Positions 55,282 to 63,889 of a stretch of DNA of 64,000 bases are shown here, in pieces. The notes beneath the pieces were generated by a model. That model was not told where the DNA came from and ran no database searches. It worked only from the letters and a program-made list of their open reading frames with translations. The stretch lies in contig PWOI01000196.1 in NCBI GenBank assembly GCA_003557485.1, positions 18,068-82,067 on the forward strand. Direction: 5' to 3'. Every line of letters starts with the position of its first letter. Within the stretch, counting starts at the first letter, position 1. The DNA is from Elusimicrobiota bacterium (GTDB lineage: Bacteria > CG03 > SLGR01 > PWQF01). A program made the position numbers and the translations under genes.

Positions 55282-56237
55282 GCCTTAAAAAAGCAAAAGA
55301 AGTTTTAAAACAGGAAGCGAGGGCAATAAAAAAAATGTCCGGCAGAATAGGAAAATCCTTTGAGAACGCAGTGGAAATGATTGCGTCCTGTGAAGGAAAG
55401 GCAGTTGTAATGGGCGTAGGCAAGTCAGGGCTGATAGGTAAAAAAATAGCTGCTACCCTGTCTTCTACTGGTACGCCTGCTCTTTTTCTTCATGCGGGTG
55501 AAAGTCTCCACGGGGATCTGGGAGTTATCGGGAAAAAAGATATAGTTCTTATCTTTTCCATGAGCGGTTCAACTGAGGAGATAGCTTCAGTTCTTCCTGC
55601 CCTCAAACGGCTTGAAGTTCCGATAATCGCATTTACCGGAAATTGCGCGTCGCTTCTTGCGGGAAGCAGCGCGGAGCTGATACACATAGAAATAGAGCGG
55701 GAGGCCTGTCCTATGAACCTTGTCCCTACTACTTCAACTACCGTTATGCTTGCGGTAGGCGATGCTCTTGCACTTTCCCTGTTGGAGAAAAAAGGATTCA
55801 ATCCGGAAAATTTCGCATCCCTGCATCCGGGAGGGGCACTTGGCAGAAAACTTCTTACCACAGTGGGAGATATAATATCGCGTACAGGGGTTAACCCTGT
55901 AGTGGCTGAAACCGATACGGTTAAAGACGCACTTCTGAAGATGACAGCATCCCGTGTAGGTGCTGCATCCGTCATCGATTCTTCCGGCCGCCTCTGCGGG
56001 TATTTTACAGACGGTGATTTAAGGAGGAGGCTCCAGCAGCACGAAAAAAACATAATGACACGGAATATAAAAGAGGTTATGACGGAAAACCCTTCCTCTG
56101 TCGGTCCCGCGACTCTTGCTATTGAGGCAAAGGAGATTATGCAGGAGAAAAATTTTGACAATATGCCGGTAGTAAATTCAAAAGAAGAGCCTCTGGGAAT
56201 AATTGATGAAAGGGATATCATAAGGGAAGGTATTTAA
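55278..56237 (+). CDS. kdsD: Arabinose-5-phosphate isomerase
   Basis: 319 residues from ATG 55278, fixed by the ATGA overlap and by the normal family N-terminus (SLKKAKEVLKQEARAIKKM). SIS domain: VVMGVGKSGLIGKKIAAT, HGDLGVIGKKD, FSMSGSTEEI, followed by two CBS domains (from about residue 205) that often sense nucleotides or regulators. It makes arabinose-5-P for KdsA. Confidence 0.94.
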   Translation: MSLKKAKEVLKQEARAIKKMSGRIGKSFENAVEMIASCEGKAVVMGVGKSGLIGKKIAATLSSTGTPALFLHAGESLHGDLGVIGKKDIVLIFSMSGSTEEIASVLPALKRLEVPIIAFTGNCASLLAGSSAELIHIEIEREACPMNLVPTTSTTVMLAVGDALALSLLEKKGFNPENFASLHPGGALGRKLLTTVGDIISRTGVNPVVAETDTVKDALLKMTASRVGAASVIDSSGRLCGYFTDGDLRRRLQQHEKNIMTRNIKEVMTENPSSVGPATLAIEAKEIMQEKNFDNMPVVNSKEEPLGIIDERDIIREGI

Positions 56238-56244
56238 CTGCGCC

Positions 56245-56763
56245 GTGTTTGAAAATGTGAAAATAATATTCCTTGATGTAGACGGAGTACTCACCTCCGG
56301 GGAGGTTTATGTGTCAGGAAAAGAGTCTCCCAGGATAATGTATGTCAGGGACCGCCTTGCGCTTAAAGCCCTTAAAGAAAAATCATCTGAAGATATTAAA
56401 ATATACTGGGTGACGGCCCGTCCGTCAAAACATCTGAAAAGAGCTGCCCGGGAACTGAAAATGGACGGTGTTTATACGGGAGTCAGTGATAAGCTGAAAT
56501 TGATACGTAAAATACTTTCTTCTTCGGGTATTGAGGCTGCCCGGGCAATGTACGTAGGCGATGACCTTGTTGATATGTCCTGTATGAAATTCTGCGGCAG
56601 TTCATGCGCTCCACGTGATGCAACCCCGGAGATTAAAAAAATTGCGGATTTTATAAGTACAAGCCCCGGAGGGCGAGGTGCTGTCCGCGAAATAATTGAG
56701 AAAATTTTAAAAGAGAGAGGTAAATGGGGGGAAATTGTAAGGAAGTTTGACCAAGGTTCGTAA
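56245..56763 (+). CDS. kdsC: Kdo-8-phosphate phosphatase
   Basis: 172 residues, a HAD-superfamily C0 phosphatase. Seen: IIFLDVDGVLTSGEV with the nucleophile aspartate, YWVTARPS, YVGDDLVDMSCM. It releases Kdo from Kdo-8-P. The start is GTG at 56245. Overlaps the next gene by 17 bases. Confidence 0.93.
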   Translation: MFENVKIIFLDVDGVLTSGEVYVSGKESPRIMYVRDRLALKALKEKSSEDIKIYWVTARPSKHLKRAARELKMDGVYTGVSDKLKLIRKILSSSGIEAARAMYVGDDLVDMSCMKFCGSSCAPRDATPEIKKIADFISTSPGGRGAVREIIEKILKERGKWGEIVRKFDQGS

Positions 56764-57646
56764 AACAAAAGAGTTTAAACTGGCGCGTAACTTGCTGTTG
56801 TCGTGCATTGTTTTTTTTATTTCGGCTTTTTTTATTATTCTTCCGTATAAAATCTCCCTTTTTGCCGGAAGAACGCTGGGTTTCTGGTTCTGCTTTATGT
56901 TTCACCGTTACAGGAATATCGCAGGCCAAAATTTAAAAAAAGCGTTTCCGGATAAATCTCCGGTTGAACTTAAGACTATCCGGGATGACGTTTTTAGGAA
57001 TATGGGTATGAATCTTGCCGAATTGTGCATGCTTAATTTTAGAAGCCGTTCTTTCTGGCTGGGCAGGATTGAGATAAAGGGAAAGAAGTATATTGATAGG
57101 GCGCTTGAAGAGGGAAAGGGAATAATTCTTCTTTCGGCCCATATAGGGAACTGGGAACTTCTGGGAGCCAGTCTTTCAATGAAAGGTTATTCCGTTGATG
57201 TTGCTGCCAGGGTAATAAAGAATGTTTTTCTGAACGGTGTTCTTGTTTTTTTTCGTTCCCGGCGCGGGGTAAACACTCTATACCGTTCGGGAGCAGGAAA
57301 TTTAAGGCGTATGGCTGAATCTCTGAAAAATGGACGTATATTGGGGATTCTTATAGACCAGGATACAAGAAGAGGAGGCGTATTTGTGGATTTTTTCGGT
57401 ATGCCCTGTTATACTCCGGTAAGCGCGGCAAGGTTTGCCGGTATAAAGAATACGGTAATACTGCCGGGATTTATATACAGAAAGAAGGATTTAAGGCACG
57501 GTATCCGCATTATGGCTGAAGCGGATAAAGTAAGTGACAGAGCTGCTGCTACAGCAGCCCACAGCAGGATTATTGAAGACTTTTTAAGAAAACATCCTGC
57601 TCAATGGATATGGTTTCACAGGCGATGGAAGAGGCAGCCGGCATGA
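56747..57646 (+). CDS. lpxL: LpxL-type lipid A acyltransferase
   Basis: 299 residues from TTG 56747 (17-base overlap with kdsC). An N-terminal membrane helix, then LLSAHIGNWELLGA with the HX4E pair H132/E137, LIDQDTRRGGVFVDFFGMP, and HPAQWIWFHRRWK. It adds a secondary acyl chain to Kdo-lipid A. A second LpxL domain is fused to GmhB at 48815, so two acylation steps may be split between them. Confidence 0.9.
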   Translation: MTKVRKTKEFKLARNLLLSCIVFFISAFFIILPYKISLFAGRTLGFWFCFMFHRYRNIAGQNLKKAFPDKSPVELKTIRDDVFRNMGMNLAELCMLNFRSRSFWLGRIEIKGKKYIDRALEEGKGIILLSAHIGNWELLGASLSMKGYSVDVAARVIKNVFLNGVLVFFRSRRGVNTLYRSGAGNLRRMAESLKNGRILGILIDQDTRRGGVFVDFFGMPCYTPVSAARFAGIKNTVILPGFIYRKKDLRHGIRIMAEADKVSDRAAATAAHSRIIEDFLRKHPAQWIWFHRRWKRQPA

Positions 57647-58173
57647 GGTTTTCTGTTCTTCTTCTTTCAGTGATGTTTTTTTGCGGATGTTCTTCTCCGA
57701 CTGAAGCGCCGGACAGTGCAGGGATCCCGGGAGGCCCGGATAAATCAATTGAGGGAATAACCCTGATAGAAATGGATGGCCCCGATAAAAAATGGGAGTT
57801 GAATGCAGCTTCCGCCGAGCTTATAAAGGATTCGGGCAGGGAACTTGTGAAATTCCGGGATTATAAAATGAATTTTTTTGAAGAGGAAGCGGCAGTATCT
57901 GAACTTGTCGGAAATGAAGGAGAATATGATCGTGTTACGGAAATTTTCGACGCACAGGGCCGGGTGGAGATAATTTCAGAGGACAGAAAAATAATTACAT
58001 CGGATGTGCGTTGGCATCCTGTGGAGGAGGTTTTTACGACCGATATGGAAGTTGAAATCCATACTCTGCACGGGATAGTTAGAGGAGTGGGAATGGTTGC
58101 CTCTAAGAATTTAAATGAAATAGATATTGTTGAAAAGATAAGCGGAGAATTGAGGCATATTGAAGCTGATTAA
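57643..58173 (+). CDS. lptC: LptC-like LPS export protein
   Basis: 176 residues from ATG 57643, overlapping the lpxL stop; this start gives MRFSVLLLSVMFFCGCSS, a signal peptide with a lipobox-like cysteine. An upstream in-frame ATG at 57604 would spoil it. The body is beta-rich, as in LptC/LptA jelly-roll proteins: LVKFRDYKMNFFEEE, YDRVTEIFDAQGRVEI, TSDVRWHPVEEVF. It would pass LPS from LptBFG to LptA. Followed by lptA and lptB. Confidence 0.84.
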   Translation: MRFSVLLLSVMFFCGCSSPTEAPDSAGIPGGPDKSIEGITLIEMDGPDKKWELNAASAELIKDSGRELVKFRDYKMNFFEEEAAVSELVGNEGEYDRVTEIFDAQGRVEIISEDRKIITSDVRWHPVEEVFTTDMEVEIHTLHGIVRGVGMVASKNLNEIDIVEKISGELRHIEAD

Positions 58174-58828
58174 AAAGTTTTATATATTAGTTTTCCCGGC
58201 GCTGTTTTTTTTTCCGGTTCTGCTGCGTGCAGATGAAATAAAAATAGACAGTGATTCAATGAGGATACTGCGCAGAGGCGAAATAATAGAATTTACAGGT
58301 AATGTCAAAGTTACTTCGCCGGAAATGACGGCTACGGCCGAACGAGCAATAATGTCGCAGGACGGAGAACATGTTACGGCGGAAGGCAATGTTGAGCTTT
58401 ATTATTCCAGCGGGGCCTGGGATTTCAGTGGTTGGGGTGAAAAGCTTGTTTTCGACCGGGGAAAAGGGTATATGAATATAGAACAGGATGTAAAGGTTAT
58501 ATACCAGCCAGGCATAACGTCTACTTCGACTGTTGTTTTTGCCGACAGCGCGGAAGTCAGCTTCGGTGAGGGCAGGCAGGAAGGCAGGTTTGAAGGCAAT
58601 GTTGTCGCTTTGAGGGGAAATGTGAGGGTTACCGCCGGGCTTGCCCTTTATGACAGGGAAAGAGAAATTTTTACGTTTACAGAAAGCCCTGTTGCATACA
58701 GTGATATGGAGCAGGCGTACACTAAATACAGGGGGGATAGAATAATATTCAGCCTGATAAGAGAAGAAGTTTCAATGAGAGGAAATGCAGCTACGAGGAT
58801 AAAGTTTTACGATGTCCCTGGAATGTAA
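58160..58828 (+). CDS. lptA: LptA/OstA-like periplasmic LPS transport protein
   Basis: 222 residues from TTG 58160 with a signal peptide (about 1-24). OstA repeats: IDSDSMRILRRGEIIEFTGN, VTAEGNVELYYSSG, and EGNVVALRGNVRVTA. LptA bridges the periplasm for LPS. Longer than the E. coli protein. Overlaps lptC by 14 bases and lptB by 17. Confidence 0.88.
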   Translation: MKLIKKFYILVFPALFFFPVLLRADEIKIDSDSMRILRRGEIIEFTGNVKVTSPEMTATAERAIMSQDGEHVTAEGNVELYYSSGAWDFSGWGEKLVFDRGKGYMNIEQDVKVIYQPGITSTSTVVFADSAEVSFGEGRQEGRFEGNVVALRGNVRVTAGLALYDREREIFTFTESPVAYSDMEQAYTKYRGDRIIFSLIREEVSMRGNAATRIKFYDVPGM

Positions 58829-59531
58829 GGATTTAAGAAAAGAATACAGGAGAAAAGCTGTCGTTGACAGCGTTTCCATAGAAGTCAGTAGAAGAGAAAT
58901 AGTCGGACTTCTGGGTCCTAACGGCGCCGGAAAAACAACTACTTTTAATATGATTGCCGGGCTGATTGAACCGGATTCAGGAAATATTTTCAAGGATAAT
59001 AAAGAGATCACTTCACTGCCCATGTACAAACGGGCGCTTATGGGAATAGGTTATCTTACCCAGGAGCCGTCTATTTTCAGGAACCTGAGCGTTGAAGACA
59101 ACCTTAAGGCCATACTTGAAAATGTGCATGACGGAAAAGAAAGCGTAGAGAAAAAATGCACAGAGCTTCTTAAAGCACTCGGCCTTGAAAAACTCAGAAA
59201 ACAGAAGGCGTTTCTTCTGTCCGGCGGGGAAAAAAGACGGGTTGAAATAGCCAGGTCCCTTATACAGAATCCTAATATGATGCTTCTCGATGAGCCTTTC
59301 GTGGGAATCGACCCGATAGCTGTAAGCGAGATACAGGAAATAATAAGCGGTTTTAAAGATAAAGGAATAGGAATTCTTATAACGGACCACAATGTCAGGG
59401 AGACGCTGCAGGTAATAGACAGGGCTTACATAATGTACGAAGGAAAAATACTTTTAAGTGGCAGCAGAGAGGAACTTCTCGAGTCGCCTGCGGCAAGAAA
59501 AGTATATCTAGGAAGTAAATTCAGAATGTAG
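58812..59531 (+). CDS. lptB: LPS export ABC transporter ATP-binding protein
   Basis: 239 residues. Walker A GPNGAGKTTTFN, the Q-loop region, signature LSGGEKRRVEIAR, Walker B MMLLDEPFVGID, and the switch histidine in ITDHNVRETL. LptB drives LPS extraction with LptFG, which are not in the window. In many diderms rpoN follows; here hpf comes directly after a 14-base gap. Confidence 0.95.
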   Translation: MSLECKDLRKEYRRKAVVDSVSIEVSRREIVGLLGPNGAGKTTTFNMIAGLIEPDSGNIFKDNKEITSLPMYKRALMGIGYLTQEPSIFRNLSVEDNLKAILENVHDGKESVEKKCTELLKALGLEKLRKQKAFLLSGGEKRRVEIARSLIQNPNMMLLDEPFVGIDPIAVSEIQEIISGFKDKGIGILITDHNVRETLQVIDRAYIMYEGKILLSGSREELLESPAARKVYLGSKFRM

Positions 59532-59545
59532 AAAGGGGAATTTAA

Positions 59546-60103
59546 ATGAAAGTAAATATTACAGCAAGGCATATCGATCTCACTCCGGCTCTTAAGGAGT
59601 ATGCAGAAAAAAAACTTATGAAAGCTAAAAAATATGTAAGGAAAATAACAAGCGCTCATATTATTCTCAATGTAGAGAAAAACAGGAAAATAGCAGAAAT
59701 AGTTCTTCATGCTGATGGGCAGGATGTAAGCGCTAAATCTGTTTCCGGAGATATGTACGGAGCAATAGACCTGGTTATGGATAAAATAATAAAGCAGCTC
59801 AGAAGGCACAGGAACAGAGTGAAAAATCACAGGCGCATCCTTCCCTATTCAGTTGTTGCTGACCTGGCCTGGGAGGAAATGCAGGGTTTGGATCAGGGCG
59901 TTTCACCGCTTATCACTGAGTCCAGAGAGGTTGAAATAGCAGAGCAGTCTGTGCCGGATGCTGTAAAATATCTGAGAGACAGGGATTTAAGTTTCTGGGT
60001 TTTTGCCAATGAAGAGACAGGAAATCTCAGTATAGTATATAAAAAGGAAGGTGGTTCATACGGTATGATAACAATAAAAGAAAAAGAGGAGGCTGAAAAT
60101 TGA
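59546..60103 (+). CDS. hpf: Ribosome hibernation-promoting factor, long form
   Basis: 185 residues. The N-terminal S30AE domain has VNITARHIDLTPALKEYAEKK, then a linker and a C-terminal dimerisation domain with SFWVFANEETGNLSIVYKKEGG. The long form links two 70S ribosomes into 100S dimers. AAAGGGG ribosome-binding site upstream. Overlaps ptsN by 4 bases. Confidence 0.93.
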   Translation: MKVNITARHIDLTPALKEYAEKKLMKAKKYVRKITSAHIILNVEKNRKIAEIVLHADGQDVSAKSVSGDMYGAIDLVMDKIIKQLRRHRNRVKNHRRILPYSVVADLAWEEMQGLDQGVSPLITESREVEIAEQSVPDAVKYLRDRDLSFWVFANEETGNLSIVYKKEGGSYGMITIKEKEEAEN

Positions 60104-60555
60104 GAATCAAGGATTTTCTTGGAAAAAACTGCATTAAAACAGACCTGAAGGAAAGCAAAAAGAGAGAACACATTAAAGAAATGGTAAGCGTTCTTGTAGA
60201 TGCCGGGAAGCTGGATCCGGGTAAGGCTGATGAAGTAATTGATGAGCTTATGAAAAGAGAGATACTCGGCTCAACCGGCATAGGAGAAGGGGTTGCCATT
60301 CCTCATGTGCGGACCTCCGCGGTAACTGAAATGACAGGCGCATTGGGAATTTCCGCAGCAGGAGTGGAATTTAATGCGCTTGACGGAAGGCCCGTTCATA
60401 TTTCTTTTCTTCTGCTTACACCCGATGAAGAAAGGCATCAGCATTTAAAAGCCCTTTCTACAATCTCACTATTTCTGAGGGACCAGTATTACAGGGAAGA
60501 TATTATGAATGCCGCCCGCCCAAAGGATATATACAGGATCGTCAAAAAAGTATGA
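60100..60555 (+). CDS. ptsN: PTS IIA-Ntr-type regulatory protein
   Basis: 151 residues from TTG 60100. PTS EIIA of the fructose/nitrogen type, with the phosphorylated histidine H69 in GEGVAIPHVRTSAV, and PVHISFLLLTPDEERHQHL. Often a regulator linked to HPr-type phosphorelay rather than sugar uptake. Co-transcribed with hpf and hprK (4-base overlaps). Confidence 0.9.
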   Translation: MRIKDFLGKNCIKTDLKESKKREHIKEMVSVLVDAGKLDPGKADEVIDELMKREILGSTGIGEGVAIPHVRTSAVTEMTGALGISAAGVEFNALDGRPVHISFLLLTPDEERHQHLKALSTISLFLRDQYYREDIMNAARPKDIYRIVKKV

Positions 60556-61499
60556 AAACGGTAAGCCTGCATGAAGTAATAGAAAAAGCTAAACGTAAAA
60601 CCGAAGTTAGTATTCTTGCTGCAGGCAGTTTTGTTAAAGATAAAAGAATAGGATTTAACCGCGTAAATATTTTGGGGCTGGAACTCACCGGCTTTTTAGA
60701 GTACATGAATCCTGATCGCATACAGGTCCTGGACGCTGCGGGAGTTAAGTTTCTAAAAACCCTTAGGGGAAGAGATATGCTTGAAAACCTTTCTGAATTT
60801 TTTTCGCATCCTATTCCCGCATTGGTTCTTACGGATGGGATAGAACTTTTTGAGGATATAAAAAATCTTGCGGAAGCAAACGGAGTTCCTGTTTTGGGCT
60901 CGGGAGAATCCAAGTGGAATTTTATAAGGGCTTTTGAAGGCGAACTGGAAAAGCTTCTTGCACCACGGGCAGATGTAAGGGGTACTGTAATGGATGTTTT
61001 CGGTGTCGGGGTCCTTATAGAAGGGAAAAGCAATGTCGGAAAAAGCGAGTGCGCGATTGATCTTCTCAAGCGCGGCCATCGCCTGGTGGGAGATGATGTG
61101 GTTGATGTTTCCTGCCGCGGCTCGGATGTGCTTCTTGCAAGGGGGAAATATCCGATAGCCAACCGGATGGAGCTTAGAGGCTTAGGAATAATCGACATAA
61201 GGGAACTGATGGGTATTGCGGCAGTAAAAGATATTGCAAAAATTGATCTTATTGTAGGACTTGAAAAGTGGCAGCCGGGAAAGAATTATGAGAGGCTTGG
61301 TATTGAAGAGAAGAAAAAAGAAATTCTGGGGGTTGAAGTAGCGTATGTGGAGATACCGGTAGCTCCGGGCAGGAATACTGCTATACTTGTTGAAGTTGCT
61401 GTTATGAACCAGAATCTGCGCCGCCGGGGTATAGTTCCCGCGCGCCAGCTTGACCGGGAAGTTATAGAGAGTTTTAAGGATGAGCACCGAAGAGACTAA
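60552..61499 (+). CDS. hprK: HPr kinase/phosphorylase
   Basis: 315 residues. The N-terminal domain is followed by Walker A IEGKSNVGKSECAIDLL, GHRLVGDDVVDV, and the HprK signature LRGLGIIDIRELMGI. It phosphorylates a serine of HPr to control carbon use. The HPr gene is not in the window and may lie just downstream of the PTS. Overlaps rapZ by 20 bases. Confidence 0.95.
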   Translation: MKTVSLHEVIEKAKRKTEVSILAAGSFVKDKRIGFNRVNILGLELTGFLEYMNPDRIQVLDAAGVKFLKTLRGRDMLENLSEFFSHPIPALVLTDGIELFEDIKNLAEANGVPVLGSGESKWNFIRAFEGELEKLLAPRADVRGTVMDVFGVGVLIEGKSNVGKSECAIDLLKRGHRLVGDDVVDVSCRGSDVLLARGKYPIANRMELRGLGIIDIRELMGIAAVKDIAKIDLIVGLEKWQPGKNYERLGIEEKKKEILGVEVAYVEIPVAPGRNTAILVEVAVMNQNLRRRGIVPARQLDREVIESFKDEHRRD

Positions 61500-62364
61500 A
61501 AATCCTTTAATAGCAGTTATAACCGGCCTTTCAGGTGCGGGTAAAAGTGTGGCGATAAATTCAATAGAAGACTTCGGGGGATTTTGTGTTGACAATCTGC
61601 CTCCTGCCCTTATCACAAGGTTTTTAAAGCTGATAAAGTCTTCCGGTTATTCACATAAACTCATAGCGCTGGGAATTGATCTTCGTGCGGGAGAGTTTAT
61701 TGAAACACTCTTTAAAAAACTGAAAAAAACTGAAAAAATGGGATATGAAAATGTCATTGTTTTTCTGAGCGCGGATGAAAAAACAATCATAAGGCGCTAT
61801 AGCGAATCCCGCCGGCGCCATCCTTTAAGTTCGGATATGCAGAATGAAGTTTTATCCGAAACAATAAAGAAGGAGTCGGAAAAGATTGAACCTCTCAAGG
61901 AAAAAGCCGATATTATAATAGACACATCACAGCTTAGCCCATGGGATCTTAAAGCCCGGCTCCGGGAAATACTCTGCAAAAACGGAGCGGAGAAAATGAC
62001 TATTAACCTTATGGCTTTTGGATTTAAATACGGCCTGCCTGAAAGCGCAGACATGGTTATTGATACAAGGTTTCTCCCTAATCCCCATTATAATCAGGAA
62101 TTGTCCGCCCTGGACGGTACGGATAAGAAAATAAAGGAATACGTTTTCAGCAGTGAAGAGAGTGTTGAATTTTTGGAAAAGTATAAGGGACTCCTGAAAT
62201 TTCTTGTCCCCAATTATATAAAAGAAGGGAAGGCATACCTTAACATAGCCGTAGGCTGTACAGGAGGAAAACACCGAAGCGTGGCTGTAACTGAGGAGTT
62301 GGAGAAGTTTCTTAAAGAAAAAGGCTACGGTGTCTTTCTTAGCTTCCGGGATATAGATAAATGA
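61480..62364 (+). CDS. rapZ: RapZ/YvcJ-family nucleotide-binding protein
   Basis: 294 residues. P-loop VITGLSGAGKSVAI, then the signature FGGFCVDNLPPALI, and C-terminal VGCTGGKHRSV. In E. coli RapZ is an RNase E adaptor for GlmZ small RNA and controls glucosamine-6-P synthesis, which feeds lipid A; elsewhere it is YvcJ-like. The role here is inferred only. Follows hprK in a conserved order. Confidence 0.93.
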   Translation: MSTEETKNPLIAVITGLSGAGKSVAINSIEDFGGFCVDNLPPALITRFLKLIKSSGYSHKLIALGIDLRAGEFIETLFKKLKKTEKMGYENVIVFLSADEKTIIRRYSESRRRHPLSSDMQNEVLSETIKKESEKIEPLKEKADIIIDTSQLSPWDLKARLREILCKNGAEKMTINLMAFGFKYGLPESADMVIDTRFLPNPHYNQELSALDGTDKKIKEYVFSSEESVEFLEKYKGLLKFLVPNYIKEGKAYLNIAVGCTGGKHRSVAVTEELEKFLKEKGYGVFLSFRDIDK

Positions 62365-62765
62365 ATATAAAGCTTATGGTTATAACTCACGGAGAACTCG
62401 GGAAAGTATTCCTGCACACGGCGCAGGACATTACCGGCCGCACTGAAGGAATAAGCGCCAGGGAAATAAACCGGAGCGACGGCATAGATAAGATAAGAAG
62501 AGAGATGGATCGCCTGCGGCAGGATATTCCTGCAGGAGAAGGCCTGCTCATTTTAACCGATATGCTTGGAGGAACGCCTTCTAATGTATGTATTCCTCTT
62601 ATGAAAGAAAAAAATATTGAAGTAATAACCGGAGTTAACCTTCCTATGCTTCTCACGGCGATACATAAGAAAAATACGGTAAAAGACCTTAGGGAACTGG
62701 CGGAAATCGTATCTTCTGCAGGCTGCGAAGGAATACTGAAGTGTTCGGAGCGAGTGGACAGATGA
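62361..62765 (+). CDS. PTS mannose-family IIA component
   Basis: 134 residues. Mannose-family IIA with H10 in VITHGELG as the likely phosphohistidine, and ILTDMLGGTPSNVC. It receives phosphate from HPr and passes it to IIB. The IIB start overlaps its stop by 4 bases. The sugar is not known. Confidence 0.93.
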   Translation: MNIKLMVITHGELGKVFLHTAQDITGRTEGISAREINRSDGIDKIRREMDRLRQDIPAGEGLLILTDMLGGTPSNVCIPLMKEKNIEVITGVNLPMLLTAIHKKNTVKDLRELAEIVSSAGCEGILKCSERVDR

Positions 62766-63247
62766 TGAAAACAGTTTTCAGGATCGATGATAGACTGGTG
62801 CATGGGCAGGTTATAGAGGGTTGGGTCCATAACCTGAACCTTACAAGAATAGTCATAGTCTCAGACAGAATAAAAGATGACGCTGAGTTCAGGCAGATAC
62901 TTACTTTCTCAGTACCGGGAGAAATAAAAATTGATATTTTCGGTGCCGAGGAATTTGCAGATAAGTTGAAATGGGGCTATCTTGACGAAGAGGACACTAT
63001 AGTGCTTTTTGAAAATCCCCATGATGTGCTCAAAGTAATGGATTACGGAGTTCAGATAGAAAAAGTTAATGTCGGATGTATGCATTATGACGGGCATAAC
63101 AGAAAATTGGCCAAGAATGTGGCGGTTTCTGAGGATGACATAGCCGCTTTTAAAGATATAAACGCCATGGGAGCGATTCTTGAATGCCGTGCTCTTCCAC
63201 AGGACAAGGAATTGGACTTAATGGAAAGCATAAACAGGATAAAATAG
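62762..63247 (+). CDS. PTS mannose-family IIB component
   Basis: 161 residues from ATG 62762, which overlaps the IIA stop; a longer frame from 62741 would overlap IIA more. The phosphorylated histidine is in RIDDRLVHGQVIEGW, and the fold ends with the usual helix. It transfers phosphate from IIA to the sugar carried by IIC/IID. Abuts IIC with no gap. Confidence 0.93.
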   Translation: MMKTVFRIDDRLVHGQVIEGWVHNLNLTRIVIVSDRIKDDAEFRQILTFSVPGEIKIDIFGAEEFADKLKWGYLDEEDTIVLFENPHDVLKVMDYGVQIEKVNVGCMHYDGHNRKLAKNVAVSEDDIAAFKDINAMGAILECRALPQDKELDLMESINRIK

Positions 63248-63889
63248 ATGCTTAATATTCTGATCGCTTCAATATTGGGAGGTATTTTTGTTTCAGATGT
63301 AACAGCTGCCGGCCAGCTTATGATCTCCCGTCCTATTTTCTGCGCTCCCATTATCGGGTGGATTGCAGGGGATATACAGGCGGGACTGATGGTAGGTTTT
63401 CTTATGGAGCTTGTATGGATTAACATAATACCTCTTGGAAACGCTGTCCCTCCCGATGCTACGGTTGTATCTGTTGCCGGCGCATACCTGGGCGGCGCAT
63501 TTGCTTCTTCAACCGGTGCTGACTGCCGGGGCTTTATAGTTTTTACGATATTGTGCCTGATCCCGGCAGGCATTCTTTTTAAAAAACTTGATATAATACA
63601 CAGGGAATATAACTCTTACCTGTGTGGAGAAATTGAAGAAAAAATAAAGCAGAACAACTTTAATGCCGTTGACAGGGGGATTTATATGGGTTGGCTGTTT
63701 TTTATACTTAAGGGAGCTCTTTTTACAGGACTGATTATTGTTGCAGGGCTGACGCTTTTTACATATTTATACGGGTTATTTGATGAAAGGGCGGTAAAGG
63801 GTTTAAATCTTGCTTTCTACCTTATACCAGCAGTAGGACTGGCCGCAGCAGCGGAGGCGTTCTCTTTTAAAAAGTCAAGAAGAAAATGA
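63248..63889 (+). CDS. PTS mannose-family IIC component
   Basis: 213 residues, multi-pass membrane protein. Seen: the N-terminal LGGIFVSDVTAAGQLMISRP, GLMVGFLMELVWINIIPLG, PPDATVVSVAGAYLGG. It forms the sugar translocator with IID. Shorter than some IICs. Overlaps the IID start by 4 bases. Confidence 0.9.
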   Translation: MLNILIASILGGIFVSDVTAAGQLMISRPIFCAPIIGWIAGDIQAGLMVGFLMELVWINIIPLGNAVPPDATVVSVAGAYLGGAFASSTGADCRGFIVFTILCLIPAGILFKKLDIIHREYNSYLCGEIEEKIKQNNFNAVDRGIYMGWLFFILKGALFTGLIIVAGLTLFTYLYGLFDERAVKGLNLAFYLIPAVGLAAAAEAFSFKKSRRK